Origin: Paenibacillus thiaminolyticus
GTDB taxonomy: Bacteria; Bacillota; Bacilli; Paenibacillales; Paenibacillaceae
Direction: 5' to 3'
NCBI RefSeq assembly: GCF_007066085.1
Contig: NZ_CP041405.1
Span: forward strand, 2,728,001-2,792,000
Length of the DNA: 64,000 bases
In this document: in pieces, positions 31,305-40,568 of the stretch
Numbering within the stretch: the first letter of the stretch is position 1
How the letters are laid out: every line of letters begins with the position of its first letter
The notes under the pieces: model-generated
Told to the model about the DNA's origin: nothing
Seen by the model: the letters and a program-made list of their open reading frames with translations, nothing else
Databases searched by the model: none
Position numbers and translations under genes: made by a program

Positions 31305-31877
31305 CTACGGCGCAAGCCCTTCCATAAAATGAAGCCGGAAATGGAACTTAATCTCTTCCTTATCAAGCGGATCGTACAGCTTGTTCCATTCTGTCGTCAG
31401 CGCCTTATACATCTGCAGCATGACGAAGCTGATAATCTTCGGATTATGCCCCTTCACTTCGCCCTTGTCCATGGCAAGTCGCACCTGACGCTCAATATAG
31501 GTGAGCAGCTCGCCCTCCATCTTCTTAATCGCCTCACGGGCCATTGGCGTGCCCAGGTCGCGGACTTCCTGCGAGAGCTTGATGGCCAGCTCATGGCGGC
31601 CCCGGAATTCAAGCACCCGATCAAGAACGCGATACAGATTGTCGAAGAAAGGCTTGTCTTCCTGAATTTCTCGGTCGGCAATCCCTTTCATTTCCATAAT
31701 CAGTTGTTGTAAAATCTCATCAAAGAGTTCTTCCTTGTTCGTGAAGAACGTGTAAATCGTTCCCTTTCCTACCTTGGCGATTTTGGCGACTTGATCCATC
31801 GTTGTCGCCTTATAGCCGAACAAGGCAAAGGACTGGGCAGCCGCATCTACGACGAGCTTACGGCGGTCAACGGACAT
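31305..31877 (-). CDS. TetR-family transcriptional regulator
   Basis: A 190-residue TetR protein. The N-terminal helix-turn-helix (about 8-53) has the family-typical GYKATTMDQVAKIAKVGKGTIYTFFTNKEELF. The C-terminal domain resembles those of TetR proteins near lipid genes, but the ligand is unknown. ATG 31877 follows AGGAGG. Divergent from the glycolipid glycosyltransferase at 32089, which it may control together with itself through the inverted repeat at 31921-31945. Confidence 0.9.
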   Translation of the reverse strand: MSVDRRKLVVDAAAQSFALFGYKATTMDQVAKIAKVGKGTIYTFFTNKEELFDEILQQLIMEMKGIADREIQEDKPFFDNLYRVLDRVLEFRGRHELAIKLSQEVRDLGTPMAREAIKKMEGELLTYIERQVRLAMDKGEVKGHNPKIISFVMLQMYKALTTEWNKLYDPLDKEEIKFHFRLHFMEGLAP

Positions 31878-31920
31878 GTACTCCGCCTCCTTCCTCCCGC
31901 TGGGAGGCTGATATGACTAA

Positions 31921-31945
31921 ATGACCAATACGATTTTTCGGTCAT
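31921..31945. promoter_or_regulatory. Inverted repeat in the divergent TetR/glycosyltransferase promoter region
   Basis: ATGACC (31921-31926), 13 bases, GGTCAT (31940-31945) lie 44 bases upstream of the TetR start. This is a candidate operator for the adjacent TetR protein. Confidence 0.5.
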
Positions 31946-32088
31946 CTCTTTTATACTATTGAACATAGCATATATCCGGCCTGTTTTCAACTTTGACACC
32001 TTCCGGCACCGCAACTGCCTTTGGCATTTCCAAGTGCAGTAAGATGCTTCCTTTTCATTTTCCGGTTATAATGAGAGTAGGTGAGAAT

Positions 32089-33210
32089 ATGCGAAAGAAA
32101 AGAATTCTTCTGTTGTCCGAAGGCTTCGGAACCGGACATACGCAGGCAGCCTATGCATTGTCCGTCGGAATCAGGCAGCTGGCGCCGGAAATGCAGACCC
32201 GCGTCATGGAGCTGGGCAAATTTTTGAACCCAACGGTCGCTCCCTTAATTTTTGCAGCCTATCGCAAGACGGTCAGTGTATCTCCGAAGCTGGTCGGCAT
32301 GCTCTACCGCAAGCAGTATAAAAAATCATTGAACCGGGTTACGCAATCGGCTCTGCATCGCATATTCTATACACAAGCTTCTCATGTCATTAGACAGCTG
32401 CGGCCGGATGCCATTGTCTGCACTCATCCGTTTCCCAGTATCGTCGTCTCCCGGTTGAAGCGGGCGGGAATCGACGTTCCTTTGTATACGCTGATTACCG
32501 ATTATGACGCGCACGGCACCTGGATCACGCCGGAAGTGAACAAGTATCTTGTCTCCGCCCCCGAGGTGGAGCAGAAGCTGATTCAACGGGGCATCTCCCC
32601 CGGGCAGATCATCGTCACCGGCATTCCCGTCCACCCGAAGTTCTGGCAGCGCTGTCCGCAAGCGGAGGCCCAGCAGCGGCTCGGGCTGAAGCCGCTCCCG
32701 ACCGTCATGCTGATGGGCGGAGGCTGGGGACTCGCGCTGGACGAAGAGCTGCTGCGTTATATGACGAAATACCGGGATCACATCCAGCTTCTCCTCTGCA
32801 TGGGAAGCAATGAGAAGGCGATGCAGCGGATCGAGCAGGACCCGGTCTTCCAGCATCCGAATATCCGGATCTTCGGTTATACGCAAGAAGTATCGATGCT
32901 GATGGACGCTTCCGACCTGCTCATTACGAAGCCGGGAGGCATGACCTGTACGGAAGGGATGATGAAGGGCATTCCAATGCTCTTCCATGCGCCGATTCCC
33001 GGTCAGGAGGAAGAGAACTGCGACTTCTTCATCGAGCACGGCTTCGGGGAACTGCTGGAATCGAGAGAGACGATCGACCGCTGGTTCCATGATTTGAGTC
33101 AACACTACGAGACGCTTCGGCAGAAGCGGCAGCTCGGGCCTTCCCCGGAAATGAAACCGGACGGCTGCCCGCGCGCCGTCATTGATTTGCTGTGGCATCC
33201 GCAATACTGA
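32089..33210 (+). CDS. GT28 glycosyltransferase, MGDG synthase/UgtP family
   Basis: A 373-residue GT-B glycosyltransferase related to plant MGDG synthase and Bacillus UgtP, which transfer hexose to diacylglycerol. Visible are an N-terminal LLLSEGFGTGHTQAA loop, CTHPFPS, the TDYDAH segment, GGGWGL in the second Rossmann domain, and the donor-site KPGGMTCTEGMMKGIPML. ATG 32089 has AGGTGAG upstream. It likely makes membrane glycolipids or lipoteichoic acid anchors. A small membrane-protein gene follows. Confidence 0.88.
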   Translation: MRKKRILLLSEGFGTGHTQAAYALSVGIRQLAPEMQTRVMELGKFLNPTVAPLIFAAYRKTVSVSPKLVGMLYRKQYKKSLNRVTQSALHRIFYTQASHVIRQLRPDAIVCTHPFPSIVVSRLKRAGIDVPLYTLITDYDAHGTWITPEVNKYLVSAPEVEQKLIQRGISPGQIIVTGIPVHPKFWQRCPQAEAQQRLGLKPLPTVMLMGGGWGLALDEELLRYMTKYRDHIQLLLCMGSNEKAMQRIEQDPVFQHPNIRIFGYTQEVSMLMDASDLLITKPGGMTCTEGMMKGIPMLFHAPIPGQEEENCDFFIEHGFGELLESRETIDRWFHDLSQHYETLRQKRQLGPSPEMKPDGCPRAVIDLLWHPQY

Positions 33211-33231
33211 ATACAAAGGAATGATTCACTT

Positions 33232-33609
33232 ATGATGTTCACCCCGATAGGGTTCGCAGGCTACATGATTATCGGACTGGCCCTGCTCTCCAGGACGCTC
33301 GGCTGGATAACAAATTCCTTCCTGTTCGCCGCGCTGATTATTGCCGGCTTCGTCTGCTTCGGCATCGTGGAGAACCGTTGGGGGCGGCGGCACTGGCTTG
33401 TCCGTTATCTCGATTACACGCCGCTCATGGTTCTCGTCATTGCCTATGTCGTTGCCGGGAGCACGGTTCCCCAATACGTGGCGATTGCGCTGCTGCTCCC
33501 GCTCGGCGCCGCCAGCTCCTTCGGAGCGATCCGGCTCTCTCGCACGAAGAAGTACCGGACGATGCCGGTCATCGACGAGCATAAGAAGGAACCTCCGAAG
33601 TTCCAGTGA
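33232..33609 (+). CDS. Small integral membrane protein, unknown
   Basis: A 125-residue protein with about four hydrophobic segments (6-22, 27-45, 62-80, 82-100) and a basic/polar C-terminus. It follows the glycosyltransferase by 21 bases and is probably co-transcribed. I do not recognise a family. Confidence 0.6.
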   Translation: MMFTPIGFAGYMIIGLALLSRTLGWITNSFLFAALIIAGFVCFGIVENRWGRRHWLVRYLDYTPLMVLVIAYVVAGSTVPQYVAIALLLPLGAASSFGAIRLSRTKKYRTMPVIDEHKKEPPKFQ

Positions 33610-33739
33610 TCTGCCGATCATCCCCGCGCCCCGTCGACATTCCCGCGGGCGCGGAATATTATTAATTAGTGCCCTTTTCCGATTGTAAGGGAGCCAGGAG
33701 TGACCATATGCTGAAGAGAAGGCTCCAGTCTCTAGTTCA

Positions 33740-34192
33740 TGTCTTGTAGGGAATCTCACCTCATTTTCAAGCCAGCCGTAGTGGGGCCCATCATTATGGT
33801 AGTTAAAGTCAATGTCTCCTCTTGTACTACAAACTGAACTCACATCAATAGATGAAAAACCAGGCTCAAAAATACTATTTCCATAATCATACTGGTATAA
33901 TCCACTATAATCTACACGTGTGGTGTGACTTTGCCATGCTGCACCGACGGTGTTTAGATGTTTTCCCTAAGTAAGTTATCATTGCCCGCCGCTGAAAATA
34001 CCATCTCTTACTGAACCCATGTCATAAGTGGTAGTATCATCGAGTCTAATTTTTTCCATAAGCATTCTAATGATAGATACAGCTTCTTTATTTTCTTCGG
34101 TAATGACATGATCGGTACCATTTAGATCGGTATAAATGTGCTTCATTTGGCCAATGTTGAAATCAATTTTAACGCCGCCTTCTTATTTAATC
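33740..34192 (-). pseudogene. Decayed AT-rich coding remnant
   Basis: Two open blocks with protein-like character are read on the minus strand. One encodes NIGQMKHIYTDLNGTDHVIT and ends at a stop near 33998. The second, in another frame, includes AAWQSHTTRVDYSGLYQYDYG and runs on to about 33740. A frameshift and stop separate them, and no start is visible. Lower GC than the neighbours suggests transferred DNA in decay. The product is not recognised; the tail repeats no known domain I can name. Confidence 0.45.
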
Positions 34193-34284
34193 CTTTAATA
34201 TATCCTTCATTAGATTGTTGGACACTTACATAGAATATTGCAAAAGTAAATATTTTCAACAAGGTGATATATATTAAAAAAAAG

Positions 34285-34551
34285 ATGATTATTACCACTG
34301 TTGTTTGTCTTGTAATCTTGTCGCCTTGGCTGCTCAGTACCGAGAAAACGGCAGCGATAGTGACCCTAATCCAAATCAATCAAAACTCAATCCGAATTGT
34401 AGACAGGGCGAATAACCAAGTTACGGTGTATGGTGAGGAAGAAGAAATCCGAACTTTGCAAGTGAATAAAAATTACTCTATTGTCTATGAAAACTACTGG
34501 TTTACGCGACCGACTCTGGTTTCGATTAAGCTGATGCCCGATGATGTATGA
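34285..34551 (+). CDS. Small secreted or membrane-anchored protein, unknown
   Basis: An open frame of 88 codons from ATG 34285 (a GTG at 34264 is also in frame). The first ~20 residues after two lysines are hydrophobic, so export or anchoring is likely. The remainder is polar (VDRANNQVTVYGEEEEIR). The AAGGTGAT ribosome-like sequence is 16 bases before the ATG, which is far. AT-rich like the adjacent remnant. Confidence 0.45.
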   Translation: MIITTVVCLVILSPWLLSTEKTAAIVTLIQINQNSIRIVDRANNQVTVYGEEEEIRTLQVNKNYSIVYENYWFTRPTLVSIKLMPDDV

Positions 34552-34723
34552 CTCCAGGAACAGTTTAAGTGTGTAAAAAAAATTGATAACCGCCTTTCAA
34601 CTAGTCATTCAGCTATCATGCCGATTGCTCCCCTGAAAGGCGGGAATGTCTCATACTAGGGAGAGTTCGTTTAAATTGCCTTCTGGAGGCATCGTTGCCT
34701 CCTGGGGCTTGAACATGTGGAAG

Positions 34724-35091
34724 GAATTGCTGCTATTTTACAGGAATTTCGGCTCAATGAGTCCACATCCCGAGGAATTGCTGCAAATCTACAGCATTTT
34801 AGGCCCTTTTGCTTCAAGCCGAAGCGAAACGGGTGAAATTCCTGCAGTTTTGCAGGATTCCCTTTCTGGGAAAATCGTCCATATCGAATTGCTGTATTTG
34901 CGCAGGATTTCGCTTGCCTAATAAGCGTAGAAATCATGCAGTTTTGCAGAATTCGCCTACCGATTATTCGTGTCTGGAGAAATCATGCAGTTTTGCAGAA
35001 TTCGCCTACCGATTAGGCGTGTCTGGAGAAATCGTGCAGTTTTGGTGGATTCGCCTACCGGATAGACGTGTCTAGGAAAATGGTGCAGTTT
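34724..35091. repeat. Array of TGCAG-type hairpin repeats, locus B
   Basis: At least seven units with a CTGCA...TGCAG dyad and AATT-rich flanks, spaced about 50 bases. The last three (from 34931, 34980 and 35029) form a clear 49-bp tandem repeat containing CAGAATTCGCCTACCGATTA. It lies in the 34552-35405 gap with no supported gene. Confidence 0.65.
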
Positions 35092-35327
35092 CCAGGCCGT
35101 TGGAAAACCCCTGTTTTTTACGAAGGGGTGGAGATGTCCATTTACACAATCAAAACTTGGCACCCATAGCGTTTTAAATCGATTTTTTCTACGGAGAGAC
35201 GAGATCCACCACATAAAAAATGAAGTTCCACAAAATCCCTTGGACTTTCTCAACAGCCTGGGATTTATGCAGGACAACAGAGCGGGTTTTTGCGGATGTA
35301 ATGTTTTGAGAGTTTGTCATTAATCTG

Positions 35328-35352
35328 AAAGAGGCCCCACAGGGCCTCTTTT
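35328..35352. terminator. Bidirectional intrinsic terminator
   Basis: AAAGAGGCCC and GGGCCTCTTTT with a 4-nt loop. On the minus strand it ends the NlpC/P60 gene. Confidence 0.8.
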
Positions 35353-35405
35353 CAGATCCAAGGCAACAGAAGTGCCTGTAGAACTGTGTTTAAGCGATTC
35401 CAAAC

Positions 35406-36203
35406 CTATTTCACTACGCTGCCGCCGAACAAGAAGCGGTGCTCCCAAGTGGTGTTGAGCACATTGTCGACCCGCACGCCGCCGGATTTTATGGAGTACG
35501 TATGCAAAATTTTGCCGTCTCCCAAGTAAATCCCTACATGCGTAATCCGCTCCGTGCTCTTGTTGACGCCTTTATAATCGGAGGCCTTAGAGCCTTTATA
35601 GGACATAAAGAACATGAGATCGCCGCGCTTCAGCTGGCTAATGCTCGTCTTCGCCGTGGAATTCTCCTTAATCCAGCTTCCTTGCTTGCGTGAATCCGTC
35701 GGCAGCACGATGCCGAGCGCTTCCTTATAGGCTTGTCTGACGAAGGCGGAGCAATCGAACGTTTTGGTGCTGTTCCGGTTGGAGCCGAATTCGTACGGCG
35801 TGCCCAAATATTTTTGTCCGACCTTGATGACCTTCTCGATGTCGGCTGACTGGTTGGACTCCGATGGCTTACTGCCTGTAGCGGAGTTCGCCACCTGTAT
35901 GTATTTGCTGCTCGTGCTCATATATCCGGTATTGCCTTTTTCATCCCGTACTTTGTACCAGCTGCTGTTATGCTTGTCCAATATCGTAACTTTCTCGCCT
36001 TTTTTCATCAATCGGATAACCGAAGAAGAAGTAGAAGGTCCTTTGCGCAAATTAACCGAAGCGAGAATATTACCCGTCTGATTGGCCGACACTTGCTGCG
36101 CCGCCGCGGCAGCCTGGGGAGCTTCGGCAGCCTGGGACACCCCTGCGAATACTTGTCCTGCCATCGTTACCATCAATAATCCTAACAATAGTTGTTTTTT
36201 CAT
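35406..36203 (-). CDS. Secreted NlpC/P60 endopeptidase with SH3b domain
   Basis: A 265-residue exported cell-wall hydrolase. A signal peptide (1-26, MKKQLLLGLL...SQAAEA) is followed by an SH3b domain (about 43-105; VNLRKGPSTSSSVI). The C-terminal NlpC/P60 domain (about 125-262) has the catalytic Cys in FDCSAFVRQAY, His in RITHVGIYLGDG and a third polar residue in HTYS. It would cleave D-Glu-diaminopimelate stem peptides. AGGAGG precedes ATG 36203. Confidence 0.92.
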   Translation of the reverse strand: MKKQLLLGLLMVTMAGQVFAGVSQAAEAPQAAAAAQQVSANQTGNILASVNLRKGPSTSSSVIRLMKKGEKVTILDKHNSSWYKVRDEKGNTGYMSTSSKYIQVANSATGSKPSESNQSADIEKVIKVGQKYLGTPYEFGSNRNSTKTFDCSAFVRQAYKEALGIVLPTDSRKQGSWIKENSTAKTSISQLKRGDLMFFMSYKGSKASDYKGVNKSTERITHVGIYLGDGKILHTYSIKSGGVRVDNVLNTTWEHRFLFGGSVVK

Positions 36204-36533
36204 GTCATCCTCCTTGTTGTTCTACCAATGCTGTAGTGTGACGCTGCAACGGAATATTGAATTGTTGTTCATATGAACAAGATGTCAAAGAATAGTATAT
36301 TTTAGTAGTTATACTAAAATTGTTATGACATCCCAAAAACAACTTGCCCTAATTATAAATAGAGCCGGACAGAGGAAACTATCCGACAATCTGCTTAAAA
36401 ATAGACAAAATTGTAACCTTCTCTAGTTCAATATACCTAATACCCGTAAGAAAAAAGAATATTTTGTAACTATTACCCAGGAAATTAAGGTATATTATAG
36501 AAAAAGGTTGATTGACTGGAGAGGAGTGTTTTG

Positions 36534-37562
36534 ATGGTTCGGATGTCCCGGAATTCCATTTCGTGGCCATTTTTGATCCTATTATTAGTTGCAGCGGCGG
36601 ATATTTCCATGCTGCTGACTTCCCCGTCGCCACCCTTGTCATTGGGAGTGGTTCTCGATTTCATGGTCGTCCTGCCGCTGCTTGTATTCTGGCTATGTAT
36701 GCGCCGGATGGGCAATCAGAAGCTGGCCGCCTTCGCTCGGGCGCTCGCCGCCACTCTTGCCGGTTACGCCGCTGCCCGGCTGTTCGTGCCTATTCACGGT
36801 ACCGAGCTACGGTTAGCGCTTGACTCGGCCGCGCTTGGCGCCGGAATCGGACTGGCGGCGTGTGCGCTTTACTATGCGGCGCGGCTTCGGGCAACCTACC
36901 GCCAATCGCGGAGCGGCGGTGCTTCTCCCGTAGACGCTATCCGGAACGCCTTCACCAAGACGGCATCCTCCGAGAAGCTGGGTCGGCTGCTTGCTCATGA
37001 AGCCTCCATCGGCTACCATGCCTTCCTCAGTTGGCGGAAAAAGCCGTATACGACAGAGCATGCTGCCGCCTTCAGCGCGACGGAGCAGTCCAGCATGCTG
37101 GTCATCGTTATCGGCGCCATCCATTTGCTCGTCCTGGAAGGAATCGGCCTGCATTTTCTCGTGCACCAGTGGTCGGCGCTCGCGGCGTGGATTTTATCGC
37201 TGTCCAACGTATACCTCATCTTCGTCATAATTGCGGATTACCGACTGACGAAGCTGAACCCGGTGGAGGTGACGGAGCGCCTCATCCGAATCCGCATCGC
37301 GCACGACATCTGGACCGATATCGATCGGGATCAGATTGCCGCCGTCCGGCTCTTGAAGGAGCCGCTGTCGAATGACGAGCTGCGCCATACGGCCGCCCCC
37401 TTGTTCGGCACGCCAAATATAATGCTGGATTTGACAGCTCCCGTATCGGTCACGGGCCGGTTCGGAATCAGCCGCAGCCTGGAGCATATCGCGCTCTGCC
37501 TTGATCAGCCCCATGAATTCATCGCGGCGCTGGAAGCGGAGGCGGACGGGTCGCTTTCCTAA
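36534..37562 (+). CDS. Integral membrane protein, unknown
   Basis: A 342-residue protein with about six or seven hydrophobic segments: four in the first ~110 residues and two or three around 185-240. A cytoplasmic-type C-terminal domain of ~100 residues follows. ATG 36534 has GGAGAGGAG upstream. The gap before it (36204-36533) is AT-rich and should hold its promoter. I cannot assign a function. Confidence 0.75.
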   Translation: MVRMSRNSISWPFLILLLVAAADISMLLTSPSPPLSLGVVLDFMVVLPLLVFWLCMRRMGNQKLAAFARALAATLAGYAAARLFVPIHGTELRLALDSAALGAGIGLAACALYYAARLRATYRQSRSGGASPVDAIRNAFTKTASSEKLGRLLAHEASIGYHAFLSWRKKPYTTEHAAAFSATEQSSMLVIVIGAIHLLVLEGIGLHFLVHQWSALAAWILSLSNVYLIFVIIADYRLTKLNPVEVTERLIRIRIAHDIWTDIDRDQIAAVRLLKEPLSNDELRHTAAPLFGTPNIMLDLTAPVSVTGRFGISRSLEHIALCLDQPHEFIAALEAEADGSLS

Positions 37563-37566
37563 TACC

Positions 37567-37625
37567 AAAAAAAGCGTGCAGGCAGAATCGGGTTCGAATC
37601 CCGAGTCTGACTGCACGCTTTTTAT
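37567..37625. terminator. Bidirectional terminator with a T-arm-like tip
   Basis: AAAAAAAGCGTGCAG and CTGCACGCTTTTTATT form the outer stem. The tip is a second perfect hairpin TCGGGTTCGAATCCCGA, identical in form to a tRNA T-arm. It separates the membrane protein from the convergent metalloprotease gene. Confidence 0.75.
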
Positions 37626-37804
37626 TAATATCGGTCAAGATAGAAACCTTTAATATTCCGGTCCGCTTGTACTTGGTCTCCGAATTAACAAAGTTCAATC
37701 GTCCCCGCTGGCGCTTGGCCAAAGAACACTGGGGGAGAACATTGTACCGGCCCCAAGCGTATGCCTGGAGCCGGTACGGGATCAATGCGATTGGATGGAG
37801 TGCA

Positions 37805-38791
37805 TTATTTATACTTTACGCTCAAAAGCTGTCTCAGCTCCTCATTCGAATATTGGCCTTTCATGCCTTTGATGTTGACCGTCAGCTTTTTCTCGGAGGC
37901 AGCTTGAATCGATTTTGCTTTGTTCTGATTTACAATCGTTTGAGAGGCACCATCGGATACGACATATTGCCCGATGTCCGGCCGGTATGAGAGGAAGAGC
38001 AAATATTGTTGGCCGGCCTTCACCTTGTCAACGGATTGATAGAGCTCAATCGTTGACGACTCTGACTCACCATACAGCGTGTCATCGATACGCAGGACAG
38101 CCTCTTGATGCGAAGCGAGCGGATCAGCTCCGTTTTCCTGGATTTCACTCACCGCATTGACATACGCAACGACAACCAAGTCGGTATTGCCATCTAGCAT
38201 TTCTTCAATATGGTAGTAAGGAAAATCCGCATAGACCGCTTCATCCGCGGAGGAAGGCGCGACAGAAGACTTTCGTAATTGCTGGAGGTCGCTCAAATCG
38301 TGAGACTGCGGCGTAGTCATCGTAGCGCGATTGCGGTTGTAGCTCATGATGGACGTGGTTCCGTAGACACCCTCGCCCGCCGTATCATGATCCCCCAGAA
38401 ATTGAGTATGCCCGAACTCGTGGGTAGTGGAACTGAGACTGGCGTTCCAGACTGAACTCGGGAAATCGCGAGCCAGTAATCTCTTGTTTACCTTAATCGT
38501 AAAGTAGGAGTTATATTTGCTGTAGAGGCCATACCAAGACTCAGGATAGTCTCGATAATAGCATTTATTCTGGGAAGAAGATTTCTCGGTCATAGTCGTA
38601 CCCGCAGCCACCGTCCAGTTTTTGGCCCCTTGAGCACAGAGTCCGTTGTCACTGTCCGCACTGGCAAAGGTAATAGAATATAAATCCCACCCGGAAGGGA
38701 TCGAATGGTTTTGGGCAGCGGAGGCTACAGGGGGCACTAGCGAGACAAGAAGCAAGAAAGAGACGCAAACCGATAAAAACCTTGCTTTCAT
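37805..38791 (-). CDS. Secreted metzincin-like zinc metalloprotease
   Basis: A 328-residue exported protein with a signal peptide (first ~25 residues). The zinc motif HEFGHTQFLGDHD lies near residue 125. A likely Met-turn, SIMSYNR, follows about 25 residues later. Spacing differs from the classic HExxHxxGxxH: the third ligand would be the His or Asp in GDHD. Cysteines flank the N-terminal part. The C-terminal ~150 residues form a separate domain without recognised motifs. ATG 38791 follows AGAGG. Confidence 0.72.
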   Translation of the reverse strand: MKARFLSVCVSFLLLVSLVPPVASAAQNHSIPSGWDLYSITFASADSDNGLCAQGAKNWTVAAGTTMTEKSSSQNKCYYRDYPESWYGLYSKYNSYFTIKVNKRLLARDFPSSVWNASLSSTTHEFGHTQFLGDHDTAGEGVYGTTSIMSYNRNRATMTTPQSHDLSDLQQLRKSSVAPSSADEAVYADFPYYHIEEMLDGNTDLVVVAYVNAVSEIQENGADPLASHQEAVLRIDDTLYGESESSTIELYQSVDKVKAGQQYLLFLSYRPDIGQYVVSDGASQTIVNQNKAKSIQAASEKKLTVNIKGMKGQYSNEELRQLLSVKYK

Positions 38792-38868
38792 TCGCATCAA
38801 CCTCTTTTCTTATTCGTTTTTAAACTTCTTTACCATACTTTTTGCTGTAGAATACGGGAGTGAAAAAC

Positions 38869-39024
38869 ATGAAGGAGGTAGTTTCAAAGATGATCTGCAG
38901 ATCTGAAGAACGGCAAGGGTTCGAGAACATGAAAGATAAAAGCACTTGGAGTCGCCTGGCGGCAAAGAGAATGCTGCACTGGAGTGTACTTGGAAATGCT
39001 GCATACGCAAATTTTTACCGATAA
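38869..39024 (+). CDS. Possible 51-residue small protein
   Basis: ATG 38869 has GGGAG eight bases upstream and the frame runs 51 codons to a TAA. The product is basic with tryptophans (STWSRLAAKRMLHWSVLG). A second in-frame ATG follows an AAGGAGG eleven bases earlier. It is divergent from the metalloprotease gene. Unrecognised; could be chance. A weak hairpin (GAACATCCC.../...GGGAATGTT) lies near 39150-39185. The rest of the gap to 39366 shows nothing else. Confidence 0.3.
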   Translation: MKEVVSKMICRSEERQGFENMKDKSTWSRLAAKRMLHWSVLGNAAYANFYR

Positions 39025-39282
39025 CCGAAGACAAAATTAGGCTACGTTATCTCTCCCCCTTCCAGATCCGGATTTTCTTAATCGCGAAGCAATCAAACAG
39101 AGCGGCCGAGCGAGTATGTATGAGGATTGACTTCGCCATATAAGAAGAGGCACCCCGAACATCCCTGACCATTATTGGGAATGTTTGTTAACGACATCAT
39201 ATTTAAAAATTCAGTCATTTGTCAATCGTTTTTTTGAAAAAAGTACCTTCTGTTCGGTTACGCCATACCCCGCCCGATCACA

Positions 39283-39331
39283 TAAAAGCGTCCAAAAGAG
39301 TCTGATCGCTCAGAGTCTTCCGAACGCTTTT
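39283..39331. terminator. Intrinsic terminator after the CDF gene
   Basis: AAAAGCGT...ACGCTTTT outer stem with an inner AGAGTCT/AGAGTCT-type pairing around GATCGCTC; T runs on both strands. Confidence 0.7.
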
Positions 39332-39366
39332 CTGATCACAGAACATGATTCCGGTACGGCATCCGC

Positions 39367-40281
39367 TTAATGAACCGCCCGTCCTTGAAGCCGCTTCGGC
39401 TCCGCTCCTGCTACCATCGGCTCGACGTGAACATGGACATGGGCGATATTATGCTTGCGCTGCATCCGCTGCTCGATATCGTCGCAGATGCGATGGCCCT
39501 CCACGAGACTCAATCCCGCATCGACCAGCACAACGACATCCACCAGCACCAGGCTTCCATGCAGCCGGGCCTTCACCTCGCGAATCGCCCGCACGCCTTC
39601 CGTGCTCTCCACCGTCTTCCGCAGCCGCTCCAGTTGAGCTTCGTCGAAGCCGTCCGTTAACGTATGAGTGGCCTCGCGGAAAATATTCCACGCCGTCTTG
39701 CAAATCAGGATGCCGACGGTCAGCGCCGCCAGCGGGTCAAGCCAGCTCATTCCGAATTGCGCGCCGAAGATGCCCACCGCCGCGCCAATACTGACAAAAG
39801 CGTCGGAGCGATTGTCCTGTGCCGCCGCCATAAGCGCCTGGTTGCGGATTCGCGTTGCGAGACGCTTATTGTAGGTGTATACGGCAAGCATAATAGCCGC
39901 ACTGGCCAGCGCCACCCAGCCGGTGACCGGGCTCGGGCTGCTCTCTTCCCCGGCGAACCAGGATCCTGCGGTGGACAGAATGACCTGAATGCCGACCGTC
40001 GCCATGATGAAGGACGCGATCAGTGCCGCAATCGTTTCCGCCCGCAGATGCCCGTACGGATGATCCCGATCCGGCGGCTTCTGCGAGATGCGCAGACCGA
40101 TAAGGACGGCCAACGACGCGATAATATCAGTCAGGTTATTCCAGCCGTCAGCCTGCAGCGCTTGCGACTGATACATCCAGCCAATCATTAGCTTGACGCC
40201 GGACAAGACAATATAAGCGGCGATGCTAATCCATGCCCCTTTTTCTCCCTGCTTCATATCCGCGTATACATCCGCACTCAC
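39367..40281 (-). CDS. CDF-family divalent cation exporter
   Basis: A 304-residue cation diffusion facilitator exporting Zn, Mn, Fe or similar ions. It has six membrane helices in the first ~200 residues, with the conserved helix-2 and helix-5 metal residues (LQADGWNNLTD and QDNRSDAFVS). DHPYGH and a cytoplasmic ferredoxin-like domain with HVHVHVEP at its end are typical. GTG 40281 is chosen for its GGGAGG spacing. Upstream 40282-40568 and its promoter show nothing further. Confidence 0.9.
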   Translation of the reverse strand: MSADVYADMKQGEKGAWISIAAYIVLSGVKLMIGWMYQSQALQADGWNNLTDIIASLAVLIGLRISQKPPDRDHPYGHLRAETIAALIASFIMATVGIQVILSTAGSWFAGEESSPSPVTGWVALASAAIMLAVYTYNKRLATRIRNQALMAAAQDNRSDAFVSIGAAVGIFGAQFGMSWLDPLAALTVGILICKTAWNIFREATHTLTDGFDEAQLERLRKTVESTEGVRAIREVKARLHGSLVLVDVVVLVDAGLSLVEGHRICDDIEQRMQRKHNIAHVHVHVEPMVAGAEPKRLQGRAVH

Positions 40282-40568
40282 GGTCAAGCCCCTCCCCCGC
40301 TATCAATCCGCCACTACGAAGAACTGTCATCGAGCTGATGGAGTTTTTCAGCGTTAATGTTGAGTTATTATCGTATCAGACGGATCCCGTGTGGGTCTAC
40401 AGAAACAGTGTTGACCCCCCATACAACTCTTGAGCCGGCAACAACCTGTTGCTGCCAGGTAGAAAAGTTGGGACCATTAATGAAAGTTGCTGAGAGGCAA
40501 CACCGCTTCATCCTCCTAGCTTGTACCAGATGGGGGCGGCGTATACTTGCGGGGGCTATCGCTCATCT

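Noticed and set aside
34931..35091. Possible CRISPR array
   Set aside because: The 49-bp units repeat as a whole, with no unique spacers between constant repeats, and there are no cas genes.
37586..37602. tRNA gene
   Set aside because: Only a T-arm-like hairpin is present; no D-arm, anticodon arm or acceptor stem can be folded around it.
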